The position numbers were made by a program, and so were the translations under genes. Positions 24,801 through 33,270 of a DNA stretch of 64,000 bases are shown one piece after another (position 1 is the stretch's first letter; each line of letters starts with the position of its first letter). The notes beneath the pieces are model-generated. The model was not told the DNA's origin, did not search any database, and saw only the letters and a list, made by a program, of their open reading frames with translations. The stretch covers positions 1-64,000 of the forward strand of contig JBKQHO010000061.1 of assembly GCA_052267165.1 (NCBI GenBank). Direction: 5' to 3'. The stretch is from CAWICD01 sp052267165. GTDB lineage: Bacteria > Vulcanimicrobiota > Vulcanimicrobiia > Vulcanimicrobiales > Vulcanimicrobiaceae.

Positions 24801-25128
24801 TTTGCGTGTTGACGAGGTCTTCGGCCTCGTCGGAGCTGAGCGTGAACACCGCCGAGATCGAGGCTTGACCGTCTTGCACGACCGAGTTGATCGTCTGCAG
24901 ATCGGTCGTGCCTGCCAAGTTCTGCTCGATCGGCTGCACGACGTCGTCGCGCATGACGGTCGTCGACGCGCCGGGATACTGCACGTTGATCGTGACCGTC
25001 GGCTGCGAAACGTTCGGGAAGAGCTGCCGCACGATCGTGGCGAGCGAGAGCACCCCGAAGAACGTCATCAGCGCCAGCAGCACGAAGACGAGCGTCGGCC
25101 GCTTGATGAAGAGCCGGGTGAGGCTCAC
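21889..25128 (-). CDS. RND multidrug efflux permease (AcrB/HAE1 family)
   Basis: 1079 residues with the standard 12-helix, two-large-loop plan. It begins MSLTRLFIKRPTLVFVLLALM and carries TTVMRDDVVQPIEQNLAGT and, in helix 4, LGMTLVIGILVDDSTVVLENIERH (the proton-relay Asp pair). PIAFIQSQVGKNLTEFA and, near the end, LFSLIGSILLIGIATKNGILLVDYAN follow. It exports lipophilic drugs by proton motive force. The periplasmic loop includes a Ser/Ala-rich insertion (GSSSTAASSTAGATS). The GTG start overlaps the stop of the adaptor gene (GTGA). No outer-membrane channel gene is adjacent. Confidence 0.93.
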   Translation of the reverse strand: MSLTRLFIKRPTLVFVLLALMTFFGVLSLATIVRQLFPNVSQPTVTINVQYPGASTTVMRDDVVQPIEQNLAGTTDLQTINSVVQDGQASISAVFTLSSDEAEDLVNTQKAVQLSEKSLPTNITAPTVSVRDPSQSVVVTLALRSHKLNLAQLSLYANNVIAPEIQQIPGVSYVNVGGAVTPAYEVEVSPMRLEGKGLTLNDIINTVSNDNQRVPGGIVYEPNRETTVDVRGDIQDPSSIARLPVTKSGSSSTAASSTAGATSDLAAGLGGLPGTIDPWTATDAVTRVQDVAHVVAGYEPRRVYAQIDGSPGLFLQVQKTTGASEVTASDNVVNALPMLRRRFLDVQFEVVNVQSRFTAQQIDSVLHALLEGVALTAIAMLFFLRSWRNAAVVCVAIPTSLAIALSVMKLLGLTLDTISLLGMTLVIGILVDDSTVVLENIERHFAELGQPPEEAAVQGREEIGAAAVVITLVDVVVFLPIAFIQSQVGKNLTEFAIVVVISTLTSLFISFTVTPTLAGLWSLHSKWKPPGIVDAFTRGFDGLRDWYAHRALPWALDHARLVAALCTLSFVASIALVPLGVVGEEFIPATDRGELFLQIVYPLGTPLTQVRDGVYALEHQINLQADVAHEFTVAGGYAASFGGFVAQGNVGQTHIFLADKRKNSTTWWVGRFREMARKAVPGADTVVVPVTGTGGGNAQPIDELVTDVTGGDPTSAALQVLDILRGTPGTISANSSGTSLAPQVAIQFDRDKAQALDVDIGQAATAAGAAFGGDVATQFETPQGLEQVQVIYPLADQHELDALRAIPIRANDGSIVHLGDFTTFSLEPTSPLITRTDRNTVIHVDANVGPGFSLSNVQAAFAKRLAAAHLPSNIVVRPAPLGQQDFMRQTLQGLGASMLLSIVLVFLLMVALYNSYLSPLIILFSVPVAAVGAIGALLLTHSTLNLFSLIGSILLIGIATKNGILLVDYANTLRVRGLDELAAIKESAFTRFRPIVMTSVSVVAGNIPLALALEPGQSSRASLGIVVIGGVVSSLVLTLLLIPVMYLWLAPKKTGTPPAKDPSPSLDGGLREPALQGIS

Positions 25129-26423
25129 CGGATGGCGACCTTTTCGCCGTTACCGACGCTCGTCTGACCGTCGTTGATGACGCGGGTTCCCGGCTGGAGG
25201 CCGGTGACGACGGCAGTGCTGCCGTCGTCGCCCAACTCGGTTACCGCAGCCGTCTTCACCGTGCCGTCCTCGCCCACGACGAGCACGGCGTTGCGGTCGT
25301 CGTTCGTGAAGGCGTTCGACGGAACCCGGACGCCGTTCACGGTCGGCAAACTGACCTGGGCGGCGACCGCCATCCCGGGCCGCAGGCTGGCCCCGGGTTT
25401 GCGCAGCAAGACCTTGACTTGGAAGTCGGTCGAGCCGGGGACGATCTGGTTGAGGATGCCGACGACCTTCCCAGGGAGGCGCTTTCCGCGCAGATCCGAC
25501 GCGACGATCGTGGCGCTCTGTCCGGCCTCGAGCTGCGCGATCTGCTGGCCTGAGCCCCGGAGGATCGCGTAGATCGGGTCGACTTGCTGCAGGGTGAAAA
25601 GCTGACGCGTGCCGGGATACTCGCCCGGATTGAAATTGCGGTTGACGACGACCCCGTCGATCGGCGAAACGATCGTCGCCTTTTCGATCTGCACGCGCTC
25701 CTGCTGCGCTTGCGCCAGCGCGACCTGTTCGGTCGCTTGCGACTGCGCGACGGTCGTCGCCTGTAGCCCGTTCGAGCCGAGCGTGCCGTTGGCGGTCACG
25801 TTGGAGCGCGCCGCGGCGAGCGAAGCGATTGCGGAGTGCAGCGTCTCTTCATCAACCCGGACGGTCGTCTCTTGCTGGGCGACCTGCTGCTCGGCGATGT
25901 AACCGTTGCCGACCAGCGACCTGTAGCGACCGAGGTCGGTACGGTCGCGTTGGAGGTTCGCCTGCGCCTGCGAAACGGCCGCTTGGGCAGAACGGAACGA
26001 ATCGACCCCTTGCGAGATCGACAGGTTTCCCTGGTAGACGTTATGGCTGGTCGTCGCTTTGTCACTCGCGGCGGCCGCCAAGTCGGCGGCGAGCGTCGCC
26101 CGAAGGTCGGCCGTGTCGAGCTGGGCGAGCACCTCGCCGCGGGTTACGCGGTCGCCCTCCTGCACGTCGACCGAGTCCGCCGGTTCGGTCAGAGACGACT
26201 GAATGGCGACGTTTTGAAACGGGGCGACGATACCGGCAAGCTGTTCCGAGGGATGGACGGAACCTACGCTCGCGAGCATTGTTTGGACGACCGGCGGACC
26301 TGCGGCGTGCTGCTCTTGCTTGCTTCCACACGCGACCAGGACGAGCAGCACGGAAAAGGCAGCTACTGCTCGCTCCGTCGAGCGGGCGTGGAAACGTTGG
26401 CGCGGCATACCAATCGCCATCAT
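25125..26423 (-). CDS. RND efflux membrane-fusion lipoprotein
   Basis: 432 residues. The signal segment ends LLVLVACGSK, a lipobox, so this adaptor is probably a lipoprotein anchored in the inner membrane. The barrel-sandwich/lipoyl part (GDRVTRGEVLAQLDTADLRA), a long Ala/Gln-rich coiled coil (about 95-225) and the second lipoyl half (IVSPIDGVVVNRNFNPGEY) are evident, followed by a beta-barrel with FQVKVLLRKPG. It links the RND permease to an outer-membrane channel. Starts at 26420 and 26408 are alternatives. The gene diverges from a two-component system 85 bases away, which may regulate it. Confidence 0.92.
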   Translation of the reverse strand: MMAIGMPRQRFHARSTERAVAAFSVLLVLVACGSKQEQHAAGPPVVQTMLASVGSVHPSEQLAGIVAPFQNVAIQSSLTEPADSVDVQEGDRVTRGEVLAQLDTADLRATLAADLAAAASDKATTSHNVYQGNLSISQGVDSFRSAQAAVSQAQANLQRDRTDLGRYRSLVGNGYIAEQQVAQQETTVRVDEETLHSAIASLAAARSNVTANGTLGSNGLQATTVAQSQATEQVALAQAQQERVQIEKATIVSPIDGVVVNRNFNPGEYPGTRQLFTLQQVDPIYAILRGSGQQIAQLEAGQSATIVASDLRGKRLPGKVVGILNQIVPGSTDFQVKVLLRKPGASLRPGMAVAAQVSLPTVNGVRVPSNAFTNDDRNAVLVVGEDGTVKTAAVTELGDDGSTAVVTGLQPGTRVINDGQTSVGNGEKVAIR

Positions 26424-26507
26424 AGAACGGTTATCGGCCCCCGTCCTTGGGGGACCCTTGGAAAAACGAGAGCGTCTTCCAAGCGTCGAAGCGTAGACTG
26501 GGAAATC

Positions 26508-27197
26508 GTGAACGGTTTTGGGGCGCGCGTCCTGGTCGTCGACGACGAGGCCGCCATTCGCGACATGCTTGAATATGGGCTGGGGCAGGCCGGCTTCGTC
26601 GTGCGCGCCGTCCCGGACGGGCGCGCGGCGCTCGAGACGGTGCGCACGTGGTCCCCGGAGCTGATCGTCTTGGACGTCATGCTGCCCGAGGTGGACGGCT
26701 TCACCTTGTTGCCCGCTCTACGGCGCAGCACGGAAGTCCCGATCATCATGCTCAGCGCACGCGCCGAGACCGCGGAGAAAGTGACGGGCCTCTCGCGCGG
26801 CGCCGACGATTACGTTGCCAAGCCTTTCGAACTCGAGGAGCTGGTGGCGCGCCTGCACTCGGCGCTGCGCCGTCCGCGGCTGGAGATGCGGCAAACGTTT
26901 ACGTATGCCGACCTCACCGTCGACGTCGCGCGGCGGACGGTCTTTCGCGGCACGCGGCGCGTCGAGCTCTCGACCCGCGAGTTCGATCTGCTACTGACGT
27001 TCGTGCGCCATCCCGAGCGCGTCTTCACGCGTTCGGAACTGCTCGATCTGGTTTGGGGCGTCGACCGCGACATCGTTCCCAACACCGTCGAGACGTACAT
27101 CTCATACTTGCGCGCCAAGCTCGACAGCGGCCAGCCGGTACGCCTGATCCAGACGATGCGCGGTGTCGGCTACGCGCTGCGCGCGACGCCGAGATGA
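26508..27197 (+). CDS. OmpR/PhoB-family response regulator
   Basis: 229 residues from a GTG start. Receiver: VLVVDDEAAIRDML, phospho-Asp in LIVLDVMLPEVDGF, LSARAE and YVAKPFELEEL. DNA-binding wing: VELSTREFDLLLTFVRHPERVFTR, VDRDIVPNTVETYISYLRAKLDSG, MRGVGYALR. It precedes its kinase, with only seven bases between the stop and the kinase ATG. Facing the RND pump genes across an 85-base gap, it probably controls efflux expression. A GGGA about four bases before GTG is a weak Shine-Dalgarno. Confidence 0.92.
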   Translation: MNGFGARVLVVDDEAAIRDMLEYGLGQAGFVVRAVPDGRAALETVRTWSPELIVLDVMLPEVDGFTLLPALRRSTEVPIIMLSARAETAEKVTGLSRGADDYVAKPFELEELVARLHSALRRPRLEMRQTFTYADLTVDVARRTVFRGTRRVELSTREFDLLLTFVRHPERVFTRSELLDLVWGVDRDIVPNTVETYISYLRAKLDSGQPVRLIQTMRGVGYALRATPR

Positions 27198-27204
27198 GCC
27201 GCGC

Positions 27205-28665
27205 ATGAGCCGCTCGTTCGGTCAGCGGCTGGTCTTTCTCGCGACCTTCGCGATCTCCGGGGCGCTTGCGTCGCTGATAGCGGCCGTCGCGCTGTTCGTG
27301 TTCGCTTCGTACGTGGGCACGTTGCGCGCCGCGGAAGTCGAGACGCTCGACCAGATCCGGACGTTCGTCGAGGAGCACGGCGCGGCCGCGGACGCGCGTC
27401 AACTTGCGGTGACCAGCCGGTTCTTTTCGCCGGGGATCGTCGTCATCGCACTCGACGCCACGCGGCGCGTCGAAGTTCGTGAGGCTCCCGACATCCCCGG
27501 ACAGCCGCGGCCGGCGGACGTCCTCGTCGAGGTGCGGCCTCGTAACGACGTCTTGCTGGAGACGCCGCACGGCGTCTTCGGCCGCTTGACGCTCGCGCTC
27601 GGAACGTTCTTCGGGCTGGCCCCCCAGCGCGAGCAGTTCGGCCCGGTCGTGGTGATCGTTCGTTCGAACGATACGCGCCTGGTCGAGACGGTACGGCGCT
27701 TCTTGCCCGCCTTTCTGGTCGCCGAAGTGCTCGCGGTGCTGCTGGGCTTCTTGATCGCGCGGCTGCTGTCGCGCAAAGCGCTCGAACCGTTGGTCGACGT
27801 GACCCGAGCCCTCGAGCGCTTCGCCGCCGGCGACCTGACGCCGCAGCCGATCACGGCCGACAGCAAGCATCAGCTCGGGTCGCTCGCGCTCGCCTACAAC
27901 GGCGCGATCGAGCAGATGTCGCTGGCGTTCGCGGAACGCGAACGAGCGCAAAGCCGGATGCGCCAGTTCATCACCGACGCCGCGCACCAGCTGCGCACCC
28001 CGCTCACCGTCATCCGCGGCTTCATCGCGATCCTGCGCAAAGGCGAGTTGCGGGGTCCCGAGGACAGCGAACGCATTCTGGCGACGATGAACCGGCAGAG
28101 CATGCTGATGGCCTCGCTCGTCGACAAGCTGCTGCTGCTCGAGCGTTGGGACCGGGAAAGCGACGCGCCCGGCCACGAGCCGATCGACGTCTCGCAACTG
28201 GTCGAGGACGTGGTCGCGCCGCTCGCCGAGGCCCGTCCCGAGCGCGAGTTGCGTTTGGAGATCGAACCGGGCGCGTCGGCGGCGATCGATCCGATCGATC
28301 TCACGCACGCGCTTACGAACGCCGTCGACAACGCCTTCGCATATACGCGCGGCGCCGTCGCCGTGCGCGTCGCGCTCGAGGAGCCGCGCAGCGTGCGAAT
28401 CGAGATCGAGGACGAAGGTCCGGGGATGAACGCCGACGAGGCCGCGCACGCGTTCGAGCGCTTCTATCGCGGCAACCGGCGGGAAGTCGACGGCTCGGGC
28501 CTCGGTCTCGCCATCGCGCGCCGGGCGGTCGAGCGCGCGGGTGGCTCCATGTTGCTCGAAAGCAGTCCGGAGGCCGGCTCGCGCTTCACGATTCGACTTC
28601 CCTCGGCCGGCGTCGTTCACGCTCGCCCGGTCTATGGCACGACAAGGGTTCCGGCCGCGCGCTGA
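27205..28665 (+). CDS. Sensor histidine kinase
   Basis: 486 residues with two membrane helices (about 12-35 and 165-187) enclosing a periplasmic sensor, then a HAMP domain (RLLSRKALEPLVDVTRALERFAAGD). The HisKA box is FITDAAHQLRTPLTVIRG, the N box LTNAVDNAFAYTRG, with G boxes EDEGPGM and GSGLGLAIARR. All catalytic signatures are intact, unlike the kinase at 1444. It phosphorylates the adjacent regulator. A closer ATG at 27194 opens only a four-codon frame, so 27205 is used. Confidence 0.92.
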   Translation: MSRSFGQRLVFLATFAISGALASLIAAVALFVFASYVGTLRAAEVETLDQIRTFVEEHGAAADARQLAVTSRFFSPGIVVIALDATRRVEVREAPDIPGQPRPADVLVEVRPRNDVLLETPHGVFGRLTLALGTFFGLAPQREQFGPVVVIVRSNDTRLVETVRRFLPAFLVAEVLAVLLGFLIARLLSRKALEPLVDVTRALERFAAGDLTPQPITADSKHQLGSLALAYNGAIEQMSLAFAERERAQSRMRQFITDAAHQLRTPLTVIRGFIAILRKGELRGPEDSERILATMNRQSMLMASLVDKLLLLERWDRESDAPGHEPIDVSQLVEDVVAPLAEARPERELRLEIEPGASAAIDPIDLTHALTNAVDNAFAYTRGAVAVRVALEEPRSVRIEIEDEGPGMNADEAAHAFERFYRGNRREVDGSGLGLAIARRAVERAGGSMLLESSPEAGSRFTIRLPSAGVVHARPVYGTTRVPAAR

Positions 28666-28730
28666 GGCAGGTACCCGTCCGCGGTCTCGGCGAAGCGACC
28701 GGCGCGCCGGAGGGGTCACAATTCCTGTCC

Positions 28731-30782
28731 ATGTCAGAACGCTTTGAGCTCGTCTCGCCCTACGCGTTAGCGGGCGACCAGCCGTACGCGACCGAGGCGC
28801 TCGCCAAGGGTATCCGGCGCGGCGACGCGGCGCAGACGCTGCTCGGGGTCACCGGCAGCGGCAAGACGATGGCGATGGCGCGCGTCGTCGAGCTCGTGCA
28901 GAAGCCGACCCTCGTGCTGTGTCACAACAAGACGCTGGCGGCGCAGCTCTGCGCCGAGTTCCGCGATTTCTTTCCGAACAACGCGGTCGAGTATTTCGTC
29001 TCGTACTTCGACTACTACCAGCCCGAGGCGTACATCGCGCACACCGACACGTATATCGAAAAGGACAGCTCGATCAACGACGAGATCGAGCGCCTGCGGC
29101 ATTCCGCGACCCAAGCGCTGCTCTCGCGTCCCGACACGTTGATCGTCGCGTCGGTCTCGTGCATCTACGGCTTGGGCTCGCCGGCCGACTACATGGAGAT
29201 GTCGCTCAACGTCAAGCTCGGCGACGAGATCGACCGCGACGTCTTCTTGCGGCGGCTGGTCGACATGCAGTACCGGCGCAATGATCTGAACCTCGTGCGT
29301 GGGACCTTCCGAGTCCGCGGCGACGTGCTCGAGTTCGTCGGCGTCGAAGAGGAGCTGGTCCACCGCATCGAGTTCTTCGGCGACGAGATCGAGGCGATCA
29401 ACGTCGTCAACATCCTCACCGGCGAATACGTCGAGTCCAAGGACGAGCTGACGATCTTCCCGGCCAAGCACTTCATCACGCCCGACGAAAAGCTGCGCCG
29501 AGCCATCACGTCGATCGAAGTCGAGCTCGACGAGCGGCTCAAGTACTTTCGCGACAACGGCAAGCTGCTCGAAGCCCAACGGCTCGAGATGCGCACGCGC
29601 TACGACCTCGACATGCTGCGCGAGGTCGGCTACTGCAACGGCGTCGAGAACTACTCGCGTCACCTGGCGGGCCGCGAGGCCGGCGCTACGCCCTCGTGTC
29701 TGCTCGACTTCTTCCCCAAGGGCTGGCTGCTCTTCATCGACGAGTCGCACGTGACGCTTCCGCAGGTCCACGGCATGTACGCCGGCGACCGCTCGCGCAA
29801 GGAGGTCTTGGTCGAGCACGGCTTCCGTTTGCCGAGCGCGATCGACAACCGCCCGTTGACCTTCGACGAGTTCACGGCGCACGTCAATCAGGTCGTATAC
29901 GTGTCGGCGACGCCTTCGACGTACGAGATCTCGAGGTCGACGCAGGTCGCCGAGATGATCATCCGGCCGACGGGGCTGGTCGATCCCGAAGTCGAGGTGC
30001 GGCCCACCAAGAACCAAGTCGACGACCTCATGGAAGAGATCCGGTTGCGCACCGCGCGCGGCGAACGCGTGCTGGTCACCACGCTGACCAAGAAGATGGC
30101 CGAGGATCTGACCGACTTCTTGCTTGAGAACGGCCTGAAAGTTCGCTATCTGCACAGCGAGGTGGAGACGCTCGAGCGGATCGCGATCCTGCGGGACCTG
30201 CGCAAAGGCGTCTTCGACGTGTTGGTCGGGATCAATCTGCTGCGCGAAGGCCTCGACCTGCCGGAGGTTTCGCTCGTCGGCATCCTTGACGCGGACAAGG
30301 AAGGCTATCTGCGCAGCGGCACGTCGCTGATCCAGACGATCGGGCGGGCGGCGCGCAACGTCGAAGGCAAGGTGCTCATGTACGCCGACGTGGTGACCCA
30401 ATCGATGGCGCGGGCCATCGGCGAGACGAAGCGCCGTCGCGAGAGGCAGGTTGCCTACAATTCGGAGCACGGCATCGAGCCGCACACCATCCGCAAGGAA
30501 GTGCGCGACATTCTCGATTTGGTCGCGACGAAAGAGGAGACGACGGCCGCGGGCAAGATGCGCGGCGAGCGCATTCCGCGCGAGGTCGCGCTCGCGATGG
30601 CCGACGACGTCGAGAAGAAGATGCGCGAAGCCGCCGCCAACCTCGAGTTCGAGATGGCCGCCGCCTTGCGCGACGAGCTGCTCGAGCTGCGCAAGCAAAT
30701 GGGTGGCAACGAGAGCGTCCTCTTCCAAGGTAAAGCACCGAAGATCTTCGCGCACGCACTGCGCGAGCTCGTCGGTTCCTAG
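28731..30782 (+). CDS. uvrB: UvrABC system protein B
   Basis: 683 residues. Walker A (GVTGSGKT), the beta-hairpin region (YFVSYFDYYQPEAYIAHTDTYIEKDSSIN), the helicase motif LLFIDESH, VYVSATPSTYEI and GINLLREGLDLPEVSLVGILDAD are canonical. The C-terminal UVR helical hairpin (MREAAANLEFEMAAALRDELLELR) for UvrA/UvrC contact is present. It performs damage verification in nucleotide excision repair. A GGAGG lies about 17 bases before ATG, further than usual. The uvrA gene is 9 kb downstream and not in the same operon. Confidence 0.97.
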   Translation: MSERFELVSPYALAGDQPYATEALAKGIRRGDAAQTLLGVTGSGKTMAMARVVELVQKPTLVLCHNKTLAAQLCAEFRDFFPNNAVEYFVSYFDYYQPEAYIAHTDTYIEKDSSINDEIERLRHSATQALLSRPDTLIVASVSCIYGLGSPADYMEMSLNVKLGDEIDRDVFLRRLVDMQYRRNDLNLVRGTFRVRGDVLEFVGVEEELVHRIEFFGDEIEAINVVNILTGEYVESKDELTIFPAKHFITPDEKLRRAITSIEVELDERLKYFRDNGKLLEAQRLEMRTRYDLDMLREVGYCNGVENYSRHLAGREAGATPSCLLDFFPKGWLLFIDESHVTLPQVHGMYAGDRSRKEVLVEHGFRLPSAIDNRPLTFDEFTAHVNQVVYVSATPSTYEISRSTQVAEMIIRPTGLVDPEVEVRPTKNQVDDLMEEIRLRTARGERVLVTTLTKKMAEDLTDFLLENGLKVRYLHSEVETLERIAILRDLRKGVFDVLVGINLLREGLDLPEVSLVGILDADKEGYLRSGTSLIQTIGRAARNVEGKVLMYADVVTQSMARAIGETKRRRERQVAYNSEHGIEPHTIRKEVRDILDLVATKEETTAAGKMRGERIPREVALAMADDVEKKMREAAANLEFEMAAALRDELLELRKQMGGNESVLFQGKAPKIFAHALRELVGS

Positions 30783-30797
30783 TAGACGCCGCGCGGC

Positions 30798-31262
30798 TTA
30801 GGGCAGCTCGACCGCGAGCTCGTTCGCCAGGCGCGCCACGTTGGCCGCGAACTCCGCGAGCTTCCGTCGTGCGATCGCCTCGATCACCGGACGGCCGACG
30901 GCGCCGACGATGCCGCCGACGTTGGCACTGGTCTCGAGCCTGACCCGCGTGCGTTCGCCTGCAGCGCGCACGACGCTGTGCACGGCCGCGGTGACGGCGC
31001 CGACGCCGATCAGCTGTTGCCCGAAGACGTGCAGCCGCGCGGTGTTCGCGGCGTGGTCGAGCTCGTCGATCCGCACCGTGACCACGTAATCGATGACGAC
31101 CGGGCCGACCCGCACGGCGACCGCGGCGCGAAACCTCGTCGCGTCGAGCGCAGCAAGGAGCCGACCCCGCGGAATGCAGGCCGTCACCCGAGGCACGTCC
31201 GTCAGAACGGCCCAGACCATCTCGAGCGGGGCGTCGATCTCGAACTCATTCGTCAGGCGCAC
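30798..31262 (-). CDS. CoxG/SRPBCC-family protein
   Basis: 154 residues from a GTG start: VRLTNEFEIDAPLEMVWAVLTD and, further on, CIPRGRLL. This is the START/SRPBCC fold of the carbon monoxide dehydrogenase subunit G (CoxG) family, with a C-terminal helix region GRPVIEAIARRKLAEFAANVARLA. CoxG members recruit or anchor CO dehydrogenase to membranes, but no cox genes are in this window and many relatives have other lipid-binding roles. Upstream in-frame codons to 31400 overlap the divergent neighbour and look non-coding, so the GTG is preferred. Confidence 0.75.
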   Translation of the reverse strand: MRLTNEFEIDAPLEMVWAVLTDVPRVTACIPRGRLLAALDATRFRAAVAVRVGPVVIDYVVTVRIDELDHAANTARLHVFGQQLIGVGAVTAAVHSVVRAAGERTRVRLETSANVGGIVGAVGRPVIEAIARRKLAEFAANVARLANELAVELP

Positions 31263-31341
31263 GCTCCGGCGCGTATTGCGCGCGCCGGAAGCGACCCCTG
31301 CCGCCTGCGGGTGCGGCGCAGCCGGTGCGGAAAACGTCGGA

Positions 31342-32394
31342 ATGCAGCAGACGGTCGTGCCCGGCGTCGCGATGTGGTCGGTCTGGCAACCTGAACGCAA
31401 CCTCTATTTCAACTCGTTCTTCATCGAGCACGCGGAGGGGAATCTCGCGGTCGATCCACTCGCGCTGCCGGGCGCGTCCGCCGACCTGATCGCGCAGCGC
31501 GGGGGCCTCGCCTGGGTCGTCGTGACGAACCGCGATCACGAGCGCGGCGCCCGCGAGCTCGCGCAACGCTTCTCGGCCAAAATCGCTGCGAGCGCCGCGG
31601 ACGCCCCATTGCTGACCGGCCCCGTCGAACGGCTGCTGCAGAACGGCGAGCGCATCGCCGACGGCCGCGTCATCGCCCTCGAGGGTCTCAAAACGCCCGG
31701 CGAGTTCGCGCTCGACTTCGCGCAACGCGACGCCGTGCTCCTGGGCGACGCGCTGTGGGGCGATCCCGCCGGCTCGTTGCGTCTGATGCCCGACCGGAAG
31801 CTGGCCGATCCGGCGCGCGCGGTGCTGTCGCTGCGCAAGCTGTGGGCCTGCCGCCGCGAGCACCTGCTGGTCGGCGACGGCGCCTGCATCTTCGGCGGCG
31901 CCGCCGCGGCGCTCGGCGCCTGCCTCGAAGCGCGCCGCGACACATACGTCAATCGCATCAATGCCGACGAGTTGGAGTGGATCGACGAGACTCCGGAACA
32001 CGAGGAGTTCGCCGGCTCGTCGGCGGAGATCGGGCACTTCATCGGGGCGCGAAAGTTAGGCTATCGTTTGGCCAGGCTCGGCCCCGGCAAGGCATGGTGC
32101 CCGCTGCACTGGCACGTCGCCGAAGAAGAGCTGTTCGTCGTGTTCAAGGGGACGCCGACGCTGATCACGCCGCGCGGCTCGTTCGGCCTGCGCAAGGGCG
32201 ACTTCATCGCGTTCCCCGTCGGGCCGCAGGGCGCGCACAAGCTCGTCAACGACGCCGCCGAGCCTTGTACGCTGTTAATGCTCTCGAATTTCGAGCGCGA
32301 CGAAGTCTGCTACTATCCCGATTCGCACAAGCTAGCCGTCGGGGAGCTGATCCTGCGCGACCATCCTTCGCTCGACTATTTCGACGCCGAATAA
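31342..32394 (+). CDS. Fusion of a metallo-beta-lactamase-like domain and a cupin
   Basis: 350 residues. N-terminal half (about 1-190) follows the MBL-like pattern: YFNSFFIEHAEGNLAVDPL, then WVVVTNRDHERGARELA in place of the THxHxDH zinc motif, then LKTPGEFAL and VLLGDALWG. Only part of the usual metal ligands remain. The C-terminal half (about 230-335) is a cupin: RLGPGKAWCPLHWHVAEEELFVVFKGTPTL, then GDFIAFPVG and AHKLVND, with three His and one Glu suitable for metal. The reaction is unknown. It lies four bases before an aquaporin gene and diverges from the CoxG-like gene. Confidence 0.7.
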   Translation: MQQTVVPGVAMWSVWQPERNLYFNSFFIEHAEGNLAVDPLALPGASADLIAQRGGLAWVVVTNRDHERGARELAQRFSAKIAASAADAPLLTGPVERLLQNGERIADGRVIALEGLKTPGEFALDFAQRDAVLLGDALWGDPAGSLRLMPDRKLADPARAVLSLRKLWACRREHLLVGDGACIFGGAAAALGACLEARRDTYVNRINADELEWIDETPEHEEFAGSSAEIGHFIGARKLGYRLARLGPGKAWCPLHWHVAEEELFVVFKGTPTLITPRGSFGLRKGDFIAFPVGPQGAHKLVNDAAEPCTLLMLSNFERDEVCYYPDSHKLAVGELILRDHPSLDYFDAE

Positions 32395-32397
32395 GCG

Positions 32398-33204
32398 ATG
32401 GTCGCTCCCCCCGAGATCGCGCAGCCGAGCCGGGCTGCTCGCAAGTCGCTCCGGGACTTTCTCAACCCGGCGCTCGAATGGCGCCGGCTCTTCGCGGAGG
32501 CGTGGGGGACGTTTCTGCTGGTCGTCGTCGCCGCCGGGGGCGGCATCATGCACGCGCGCAGCAGCGGGGACGTCACGCTCGGGATGGCCGTCGTCGCACC
32601 CGGCCTGATGGTAATGGCGATCATCTATTTCATGGGGACCGTCAGCGGGGCCCATCTCAATCCGGCGGTGACGCTTGCCTTTTCGCTTCGCGGGAACTTT
32701 CCGTGGAACCGCGTGCCGGGCTATCTTTCCAGCCAGCTCCTCGGAGGGCTCGCGGCGGCGGCCTTCTTGCGGCTCCTGTTCGGCCCGGAAGGCGCATCAG
32801 GCGCGACGATCCCCGGCGCCGGCATCTCCGCGTGGCAGGCGTTGGCTATGGAAGTGCTGCTGACGACGGGACTGGTCAATGCGATCTTGGGCACGGCCTC
32901 GGGTGCGCGTAATGTGGGCCCGAACGGCGCGATCGCGGTTGGAGGCTACATCGCCCTGGCCGGCCTGTGGGCCGCTCCGGTCAGCGGCGCGTCGATGAAT
33001 CCGGTCCGCTCGCTCGCCGTCGACGTGATGCGCGGCGACCTGACGACGACCTGGATCTACCTGCTTGGTCCGTTCGCCGGGGCAGCACTCGGGGTCGCCT
33101 TCGAATGGATCCTGGTCGGGAAGGCGACAGCTGCGGGGACGCTGGCAGCGCAGGGCATGCTCGGCTCCGACGATCCCGCGAGCGAGAAGGCGGTCGTGCC
33201 TTAA
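32398..33204 (+). CDS. MIP-family aquaporin/glycerol channel
   Basis: 268 residues with six helices and the two half-helix motifs: NPA in SGAHLNPAVTLAF and NPV in SGASMNPVRSLAVD. Replacement of the second NPA by NPV is seen in some plant NIPs and bacterial relatives. The N-terminus has about 35 polar residues before helix 1. It is a passive channel for water or small neutral solutes; selectivity cannot be read reliably. The start follows the MBL-cupin stop by three bases, indicating one operon. Confidence 0.88.
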   Translation: MVAPPEIAQPSRAARKSLRDFLNPALEWRRLFAEAWGTFLLVVVAAGGGIMHARSSGDVTLGMAVVAPGLMVMAIIYFMGTVSGAHLNPAVTLAFSLRGNFPWNRVPGYLSSQLLGGLAAAAFLRLLFGPEGASGATIPGAGISAWQALAMEVLLTTGLVNAILGTASGARNVGPNGAIAVGGYIALAGLWAAPVSGASMNPVRSLAVDVMRGDLTTTWIYLLGPFAGAALGVAFEWILVGKATAAGTLAAQGMLGSDDPASEKAVVP

Positions 33205-33270
33205 CGCCTTTTGCCTTAAAATGGCGATTGGGCGCAAGGGCTCCGATTACGTCATCGCGCAGGTAACCGG

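Noticed and set aside
25836..26507. Extended N-terminus of the response regulator starting far upstream of 26508
   Set aside because: It would overlap the divergent adaptor gene and has no receiver-domain similarity before the GTG at 26508.
28767..30755. Long minus-strand open frame of 662 codons opposite uvrB
   Set aside because: It mirrors the uvrB codon pattern and shows no family motif.
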